Assembly: GCA_964453035.1 (NCBI GenBank)
Contig: CAYVOX010000001.1
Coordinates: forward strand, 1 to 64,000
Direction: 5' to 3'
Origin: CAYVOX01 sp964453035
GTDB taxonomy: Bacteria; Chloroflexota; Anaerolineae; Anaerolineales; Anaerolineaceae
Length of the DNA: 64,000 bases
The translations under genes and the position numbers were made by a program. Shown here one piece after another: positions 58,463 to 64,000 of the stretch (positions are counted from its first letter, which is position 1; the number at the start of each line of letters is the position of its first letter). Under the pieces are notes generated by a model. That model searched no databases. It was not told where the DNA came from and worked only from the letters and a program-made list of their open reading frames with translations.

Positions 58463-60874
58463 ATGGATAGCATTCTCCAGCAAATTTTTGACCTTCTCAC
58501 CACGCCTCCCGGGAACCTCGTCTATCACCTGGTGCTCGGTTTTGCCGTCATCGCTGCCCTCCAGGCTATCCTCATGGCGCGCCGCTTCGCCCCGTCCATC
58601 CCCTCCAGCCGTCCCATCCTCGGCCTTTCGCTTCTCATCCTTAGCCAGGGTGCCATTTTCATTATCACCGGCCTGGCGTGGCAAGGCTTTGCTGACCTGC
58701 GCGCCGTTCTGCCCCCCTCCGACCGTTTCATCACTGCCAGTGGGCTGCTGCTCATCATCTGGCTGTGGGCCGTTCCGCGCCCCTCGCACCTCTGGGATGC
58801 CCTCACCGCAGTGATCTTTACCCTCATCACGGTTGCCTTCCTGTTCACCCTGGCCAACTGGAGTGCAAATCCCCCCTCGCAAAAGTTCAACACAACCTTT
58901 TATGACCAGGTTTGGGAAGTGCTCTCCCTCTCCCTTACTGCGCTCGGAATAATCATCCTCATCATCCGCCGCCCTCAGGGATGGGGTGTCGGCCTGGCTG
59001 TGCTGTTCGTTAATCTCACCGGTCACGCTGTTCAATTCTTCTGGCCTGCCCCGGAAGGCGACCTTTCCGGTCCTGTCCGCCTGGCCCAGTTGTGCACCTA
59101 TCCGCTGCTTCCTTCCCTGGCTCAACGGTTCCATCCTACCCTCACTCCCTCACAGCCCGCATCTGTTGCACCCACATCAACGTCCACTGGCGTCTTTAAA
59201 GAACGCCGCAAGCACAGTGCTGATCCGCGCGCCGTATTCGCCTGGATGCAGCTGGCTATTCAGACCGACCCTGACCAATCCTTCACCAATCTCAGCCGCG
59301 CCATCGCACAGACCATGCTCGCGGATTTATGCTATATCGTTTCCGCTCCCACCGCTCAGAGCGACCTGGTTCTTCACGGCGGCTACGATTTGATTCGCGA
59401 AGAACCTTGTCCTCCCACGCGCATCAACCGCGAAAGCGTCCCAAACTTGGCCAACGCCGCCTACCGTGGCCGCTCGGCGCGTCTTGGCAGTGATTCTGCC
59501 CCCGCGCCGGACTTGCAGGCCGTAGCTGAAGCGTTGGGTTTGCAGGATTGCGGCAACATTCTACTCATCCCCCTGGCCTCCACTGAACACTCCTTCGGAG
59601 CAGTGCTTTTACTTGCCCCCTACAGCAACCGAACCTGGACACCGGAAGACCAATCCTACTTCCTCACCTCCATCGATTCGATTGTCCGCTTCCTGCAACG
59701 CTCCTCCACGGTTGAGCCTGAAGTGCACAGGCAACCTTCACCCACCTCTGAGCCCCCCGTTACCACCTTGCACTCAGCGGAATTGGAATCCCTGCGCAGC
59801 CAGGCGGAAACGTTACGGCAAGATAACCAGCTGCTCCTCTCTGAGCTCGCCGACCTTCGCCTCGAAGCCCCGTCATCTCCAGCTGCCCCAGAGCTCAAGC
59901 AGGCTCAGGAAGCCATTTCGCGCCTGCAGCAGGAAAATCACCGCCTGGTTTCTCAACTTCAATCGCAATTCCCGGCTGCCTACGCTGAAAAATCCCTGGA
60001 AGTGGAACAACTCGAACAGGAAATCCGTCACAGCCTTGAGGAGTGCGCCCACCTGCAAAATAGCCTGGCTGAAGCCAATATGCAGATTCTCACCCTGCAA
60101 AAACGCGCCGACCAACCCATTCGCGCCGTCAGCGAAGACCGCGAGGTGATTGCTTCCATCGCCCAGGAATTACGCCAGCCCCTGGCTTCCATCACCGGCT
60201 ATACCGAACTGCTCCTCTCTGAATCCGCGGGCATTCTCGGTGCCCTGCAGCGCAAATTTCTCGAACGCGTCAAATCCTCCACCGAACGCATGCGCTCCAT
60301 CCTTGATGAACTGGTGCGCCTCACTAATATCCAGAATGTTCCCCTTGAATTGATTATCCAACCCATTCACCCCGCCGAGGTGATCGACCAGGCTGTAGCC
60401 GATACCCGCGCCCAACTCCAGGAAAAGAGTATCACCCTTCAAATTGACCTTATCGAGCAACTACCGGACTTATTCACCGACCGCGATGCTTTTTGCCAGG
60501 TGGTCACCCAGTTGCTGCAAAACGCCATCTCGGCCTCTCCAGCGGAAGGCATCATCAGGCTGCGTACCGCTCTCGAAGGGCAGGATACCTCCTCGCCATA
60601 CCTGCTCCTGCAATTTACCGATTCCGGTGGGGGTATCGATCCGCAGGATTTGCCCCGCGTCTTCTCGCGCCGCTACCGGGCAGACCATGCCCTCATTCAG
60701 GGTGTCGGCGATAGCGGGGTTGGCCTCTCCATCGCCAAAACCCTTGTCGAAGCGCACGGCGGACGCATCTGGGTGGATACCGAACCGGGTAAAACCACCA
60801 CCTTCAGCGCATTGTTCCCCATCCGCATAAAAGGAGCCACAGGCGCCGGCGCCTCAGATGAAACCGTTGCGTGA
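58463..60874 (+). CDS. Membrane GAF sensor, histidine-kinase-like without phospho-acceptor His
   Basis: This 803-aa protein has about seven membrane helices (about 15-215), then a GAF-like domain (about 260-415), and a long coiled coil (about 435-555, heptads such as LRQDNQLLLSELADL). A HisKA-like dimerisation region and a HATPase_c domain (about 670-795) follow. The ATPase looks intact: N box TQLLQNAI, G1 FTDSGGGID, G2 GDSGVGLSIAK. In the H box the sequence is AQELRQPL, so the phosphorylated His is Gln568 (codon CAG 60164-60166). It may act as an ATP-dependent regulator of another kinase rather than by phosphotransfer. No response regulator is adjacent. It overlaps the LysM gene by 17 bp. 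Confidence 0.85.
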   Translation: MDSILQQIFDLLTTPPGNLVYHLVLGFAVIAALQAILMARRFAPSIPSSRPILGLSLLILSQGAIFIITGLAWQGFADLRAVLPPSDRFITASGLLLIIWLWAVPRPSHLWDALTAVIFTLITVAFLFTLANWSANPPSQKFNTTFYDQVWEVLSLSLTALGIIILIIRRPQGWGVGLAVLFVNLTGHAVQFFWPAPEGDLSGPVRLAQLCTYPLLPSLAQRFHPTLTPSQPASVAPTSTSTGVFKERRKHSADPRAVFAWMQLAIQTDPDQSFTNLSRAIAQTMLADLCYIVSAPTAQSDLVLHGGYDLIREEPCPPTRINRESVPNLANAAYRGRSARLGSDSAPAPDLQAVAEALGLQDCGNILLIPLASTEHSFGAVLLLAPYSNRTWTPEDQSYFLTSIDSIVRFLQRSSTVEPEVHRQPSPTSEPPVTTLHSAELESLRSQAETLRQDNQLLLSELADLRLEAPSSPAAPELKQAQEAISRLQQENHRLVSQLQSQFPAAYAEKSLEVEQLEQEIRHSLEECAHLQNSLAEANMQILTLQKRADQPIRAVSEDREVIASIAQELRQPLASITGYTELLLSESAGILGALQRKFLERVKSSTERMRSILDELVRLTNIQNVPLELIIQPIHPAEVIDQAVADTRAQLQEKSITLQIDLIEQLPDLFTDRDAFCQVVTQLLQNAISASPAEGIIRLRTALEGQDTSSPYLLLQFTDSGGGIDPQDLPRVFSRRYRADHALIQGVGDSGVGLSIAKTLVEAHGGRIWVDTEPGKTTTFSALFPIRIKGATGAGASDETVA

Positions 60875-61811
60875 GGTTTTAGCGGGCTTTTTAAGCGTCA
60901 TCATCACCGCTCTCATTGTTTTCGGCGCGGCGTCGGCTGGCATTTCCGAGGGGCTGCTTTCCGCTGTTTATGCCACGCAACCGGTTGATGAACTCCGCAT
61001 CCTAACCATCCTCCCCGGCATGCCCACCCCCAAACCCAGAGCCACACAGCACCTCAAGGTCATCACCAACACACCCACCACCGTGAACGCCTGTCCTATC
61101 CCCAGGAATTGGCAGCCCTACAGCATTCAACCTGGTGATACCCTCGAAGAGCTGGCAACTTCTCGCAAAGTGTCGACGGCACTGATTATGCAGGGCAACT
61201 GCCTGGTGAGCACAAGTCTTCTCACCGGTACCACCCTCTACCTGCCCCGGGAACCCCAGCCCACACTGACTTCTTCCGCAGCGCTTATTCCAACGCTAAC
61301 TCCGCAACGTTGCGGTCCCCCGCGCACCTGGATTCGCTACATTGTGCAACCCTCCGACACCCTCTTCCGCCTGTCCTATTTATACGGCGTGAGCGTTCTT
61401 GAGCTTCAATTTGCCAACTGCCTCACCGATAGTCTAATTCGCGTAGGAGAGGTGTTGTATGTCCCCAATGTCGCCACCCGCACCCTCAGCCCAACGCCTG
61501 TTACCCCCACCAACACGACAGTGCCCACCCGCACCTACACTATAACACTGACCCCATCCATCACCCTGACGCCCACCATCACCCTGACCCCATCCAAGAC
61601 ACCTACGCGCACCATTACGCTGACCTTCACCAAGACTTTATCTCCCACGCCCACGCTGACTTTCACAAAAACCTCCACGCCTACCCGCACGCCGACCCCC
61701 ACCTCCACCTCAACCCGTACACCTACACCCACCAGCACGGCTACGCCCACCATCACCCCCACTGGTAAATCCGCCGGCGCGCCCGAGAGTTGGCTTTGGT
61801 GGATACCCTGA
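60858..61811 (+). CDS. LysM-domain surface protein with Thr/Pro-rich tail
   Basis: This 317-aa protein has an N-terminal signal or anchor helix (about 8-30). Two LysM peptidoglycan-binding modules follow: YSIQPGDTLEELATS at about 93-135 and YIVQPSDTLFRLSYLYGVS at about 165-208. A tail of about 90 residues made of TPT, TLT and TRT repeats ends in ESWLWWIP. No enzymatic domain or sortase motif is seen. The start is ATG 60858 within the end of the sensor gene, and the LCP gene follows 22 bp later. It is probably a wall-associated protein whose repeat tail may be glycosylated. Confidence 0.85.
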   Translation: MKPLREVLAGFLSVIITALIVFGAASAGISEGLLSAVYATQPVDELRILTILPGMPTPKPRATQHLKVITNTPTTVNACPIPRNWQPYSIQPGDTLEELATSRKVSTALIMQGNCLVSTSLLTGTTLYLPREPQPTLTSSAALIPTLTPQRCGPPRTWIRYIVQPSDTLFRLSYLYGVSVLELQFANCLTDSLIRVGEVLYVPNVATRTLSPTPVTPTNTTVPTRTYTITLTPSITLTPTITLTPSKTPTRTITLTFTKTLSPTPTLTFTKTSTPTRTPTPTSTSTRTPTPTSTATPTITPTGKSAGAPESWLWWIP

Positions 61812-61833
61812 ACCACCGCAGATAGGATTTTTT

Positions 61834-62904
61834 ATGTTGAAAAAGCTCATCGTCATCATTACCCTGTTAGCTTCAACACTGGCATGTAACCTGCCGATTC
61901 TTCCCGATGCGCAGGAGACGGCTACCCCCGTTCCTGTCTCCTTCCTCAACGTCACTCCAGACCCTAATGCCACCGCCACCGCCACACCTTTTCAACCGCT
62001 TCCACCCACGGCTGTCGTTTCACCCACTAATCTAAAACCCTCCGGAGCTGCCCCCACCGCAACAACCAAAGCCGCGCAACCCACAAGAGTCTCTCAGCCA
62101 ACACAACCTTCCAAACCACAGTACGGTAAGTATCCCGAAGGCCAGGTGCGCATCATGGTGTTGGGCTCGGATAGCCGCGGAGAAGCCGTTGCCCGCACCG
62201 ATGTTATGATGATGGTCAGTATCACGCCTTCTACCGGTTCCGTCACCGTTCTTTCATTCCCCCGCGATCTGTGGGTCAACCTGCCCGGCGTTGGCATGAA
62301 TCGCATCAATACCGCCATGGTATTCGGGGGTTTTAACCTCCTTGCCGCCACCCTTGATAATAACTTCGGCATTCGCCCCGATCACTACATCATGACCACC
62401 TTCAAAGGCTTCATTAGCATAGTGGATAGCATCGGCGGTATTGATGTCAACGCTGCCTCTACCCTCACCGACCGCTGCGCCCTTCCACAGGCTGTACGTG
62501 GTTACTGCACCATTAAAGCCGGCGTCAATCATTTGAACGGCTCCACAGCCCTCTGGTACGTCCGCTCACGCTACTCCTCCAGCGACTTTGACCGCGAGCG
62601 CCGCTCTCAGGAAGTGCTGCAAGCGATCTTCCAAAAATTAATGAAACTCAACACCCTCACCAAGATTCCCCAGTTCTTTGATATTTACAAGAAAAATGTG
62701 GTAACCAGCCTCACCCTCCAGGATGTCGTCGGCATGGCTACCATTGCCCCCGGGTTGATTGCCAATCCCTCCAAAATCCGCCGTTATACCATCACCTCAA
62801 AGGATGTGTATAATTACGTCGTCCCCGGCAGCGGCGCCCAGGTACTAATCCCCAACCAGGCCAACATCAAAAATATTATCCAGCAGGCCGTTTTCACGCC
62901 ATAA
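61834..62904 (+). CDS. LytR-CpsA-Psr (LCP) family lipoprotein
   Basis: LCP enzymes transfer undecaprenyl-linked glycopolymers onto peptidoglycan or related acceptors outside the membrane. The 356-aa protein has a signal with lipobox STLAC (about 14-18) and a Thr/Pro-rich linker (about 28-95). The LCP domain (about 100-265) has VLGSDSR with Asp, ARTDVMMMV, SFPRDLWV, RINTAMVFGG and the RxRRSQEVLQA motif. It follows the LysM gene and fits cell-envelope assembly. Most LCP proteins have a plain membrane helix; lipid anchoring is less usual. Confidence 0.92.
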   Translation: MLKKLIVIITLLASTLACNLPILPDAQETATPVPVSFLNVTPDPNATATATPFQPLPPTAVVSPTNLKPSGAAPTATTKAAQPTRVSQPTQPSKPQYGKYPEGQVRIMVLGSDSRGEAVARTDVMMMVSITPSTGSVTVLSFPRDLWVNLPGVGMNRINTAMVFGGFNLLAATLDNNFGIRPDHYIMTTFKGFISIVDSIGGIDVNAASTLTDRCALPQAVRGYCTIKAGVNHLNGSTALWYVRSRYSSSDFDRERRSQEVLQAIFQKLMKLNTLTKIPQFFDIYKKNVVTSLTLQDVVGMATIAPGLIANPSKIRRYTITSKDVYNYVVPGSGAQVLIPNQANIKNIIQQAVFTP

Positions 62905-63036
62905 CGCCTGTTTCACGAGCTACACTGCTCTCCATCTTGATTGCTTCCATCAGGGTAGTCTCTCCCACTCACTGAATTCATTTATCTTCATTAGTGAACG
63001 CATAGCGTTAAGTCACAACAAAAAGGAAGAGAAATT

Positions 63037-63762
63037 ATGCCGCCTCAAGAAAAATTCTCTTTATTACGGTCAATTCTTAAAACCTTTGGGCTGTCTCCAG
63101 AGGCTATCGATGATATCACCGATCGGATTGTTGACCTGCTTTCGGAAAAAGATCAGAAAACACCCTATAGACAAGATTACCCCTACATTCTGCGAGATGA
63201 TTTTGTCAGTAAGGCAGAACACAGCTTCTTTCTGGTTCTAAAATCAGTGGTGCCTGAGACATTGATAATTTGTCCAAAGGTTGCATTAGGAGATCTATTC
63301 TACGTAAATTCTAGCGATCCCAGTGAATACCGCACAATGACCAACAAAATCGACCGCAAACACGTCGACTATCTTCTTTGCGACGCAAAAACTTTACGGC
63401 CACTTGCGGGTATTGAATTGGATGACAAAAGCCACAAGCGGCAAGATCGCCAGGCTCGTGATGAATTTGTTGAGAAGGTCTTCTTCGCGGCCAAGTTGCC
63501 TCTGGTGCGATTCCCTGCTCAATTTTCTTATTCTGTGGCTGATGTAAGGTCTGCTGTCGCACCATTTCTAGAAAATATGGAACCAGCTATCAAACCTGAA
63601 CCCGCAAACCAGCCATTAGGGAAGAACACTCCTGTCTGTCCCAAGTGCGGCAACCCAATGGTGTTACGCACGGCTAGAAGTGGTTCTACCCCAGGTGAGC
63701 AATTTTGGGGTTGTCCAGATTACCCTAAATGTCGGGGGATGTTGAAATACGAAAAGATATAG
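63037..63762 (+). CDS. DUF2726 nuclease-like protein with C-terminal topoisomerase-type zinc finger
   Basis: This 241-aa soluble protein has a DUF2726 domain (about 50-180). KIDRKHVDYLLCDAKTLRPL and GIELDDKSH supply Asp and Glu in the pattern of restriction-endonuclease-like folds. A zinc finger (CPKCGNPMVLR...GCPDYPKCRG, about 203-238) like those at the C-terminus of topoisomerase I follows. It probably binds DNA or RNA. The gene is visibly less C-rich than its neighbours, with more A/T-ending codons, and stands alone, so recent transfer is possible. GGAAGAG precedes the ATG. Confidence 0.85.
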   Translation: MPPQEKFSLLRSILKTFGLSPEAIDDITDRIVDLLSEKDQKTPYRQDYPYILRDDFVSKAEHSFFLVLKSVVPETLIICPKVALGDLFYVNSSDPSEYRTMTNKIDRKHVDYLLCDAKTLRPLAGIELDDKSHKRQDRQARDEFVEKVFFAAKLPLVRFPAQFSYSVADVRSAVAPFLENMEPAIKPEPANQPLGKNTPVCPKCGNPMVLRTARSGSTPGEQFWGCPDYPKCRGMLKYEKI

Positions 63763-63865
63763 TTTTTTACACAGTTCAATGCTCATGGTTTTTATTATGT
63801 GTCCGTCTATTCAAAGCATTGGATTCTTGCCTTCTCGGCAACTTTTCTGAAATCTCATCAATAAA

Positions 63866-63894
63866 TTGACATTTTCTCCGAAATCATTTACACT
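63866..63894 (+). promoter_or_regulatory. Promoter of the last, partial gene
   Basis: TTGACA (63866-63871) and TACACT (63889-63894) are 17 bases apart. The ATG follows at 63940 with a strong AGGAGG in front. Confidence 0.75.
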
Positions 63895-63939
63895 AAATCA
63901 GTAATATCTATACGCAAACCCTCATTTTAGGAGGTTCCC

Positions 63940-64000
63940 ATGCCCACCGACCGTCCAATCATCGCCACTCATATTACCCCCTCCACGCATATCATCCCCG
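63940..64000 (+). CDS. Start of an unidentified gene, cut by the window end
   Basis: ATG 63940 is preceded by TTAGGAGGTTCCC, a strong Shine-Dalgarno, and by a consensus promoter. Only 20 residues are visible (MPTDRPIIATHITPSTHIIP), too few to identify. The reading frame is open to the end. Confidence 0.7.
   Translation, partial: MPTDRPIIATHITPSTHIIP

Noticed and set aside
61480..61790. Repetitive DNA as a possible CRISPR array or tandem repeat element
   Set aside because: The repeats keep the reading frame and encode Thr/Pro units; there are no uniform repeats with unique spacers.

Overview
The window looks like chromosome from an anaerobic member of the Chloroflexota, most likely class Anaerolineae. 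This is judged from gene style: many TTG/GTG starts, Thr/Pro-rich linkers in surface lipoproteins, multi-GAF signalling proteins, a VKOR, and an ABC/BMP purine-nucleoside locus. No taxonomic marker was searched. There are no rRNAs, CRISPR arrays, insertion sequences or phage genes. The layout is compact, with many 1-4 bp gene overlaps and clear intrinsic terminators. Both tRNAs are leucine tRNAs with long variable arms.

Region 1 (1-7.2 kb, plus strand then pfkA on minus) holds housekeeping genes: tRNA-Leu(UAG), trigger factor, ClpP, a NagD-type HAD phosphatase, RlmN, FtsY, release factor 2 (with its programmed +1 frameshift) and phosphofructokinase. Region 2 (7.4-14.3 kb) holds a two-subunit flavin/iron-sulfur amine or amino-acid dehydrogenase with an Ldh_2-family dehydrogenase, then a HAD phosphatase plus a family 1 beta-glycosidase. 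Region 3 (14.5-20.9 kb) holds a MerR regulator with a consensus promoter/operator driving a VIT-VWA protein, a bifunctional-type (p)ppGpp synthetase/hydrolase, a VKOR and a small Cys/acidic protein. Region 4 (21.1-23.7 kb) is a Tat-exported DUF362 protein coupled to a membrane polyferredoxin.

Region 5 (23.8-50.6 kb) is an almost unbroken minus-strand block. Read in its own direction it starts with an 8-oxoguanine-deaminase-like amidohydrolase, adenine deaminase, a GntR/UTRA regulator, two carbamoyltransferases (one YgeW-like) and carbamate kinase. A second promoter follows with a BMP-family nucleoside ABC importer, threonine synthase, a GT2 glycosyltransferase, a PLP enzyme, an unknown protein and a hydantoinase. 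After these come three Complex-I/Hyf-like membrane proteins, a coiled-coil protein, SelB and three membrane proteins with zinc-ribbon or SH3 modules. The first two parts read as anaerobic purine salvage and degradation with ATP recovery through carbamoyl phosphate. Two matching palindromic sites at the two promoters suggest control by the local GntR protein.

Region 6 (50.7-64 kb) holds folD, UDP-glucose dehydrogenase, a partner-switching module (STAS antagonist, anti-sigma kinase, six-GAF PP2C phosphatase), a small membrane protein, tRNA-Leu(CAG), a histidine-kinase-like sensor that lacks its phospho-acceptor histidine, a LysM protein, an LCP-family lipoprotein, a DUF2726 protein and the start of one more gene.

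The most interesting leads are the purine regulon with its divergent carbamoyltransferase, the orphan HyfB/E/F-like membrane module beside selB, the MerR-controlled VIT-VWA protein with a QW-like tail, the His-to-Gln sensor kinase, and the fused redox proteins.
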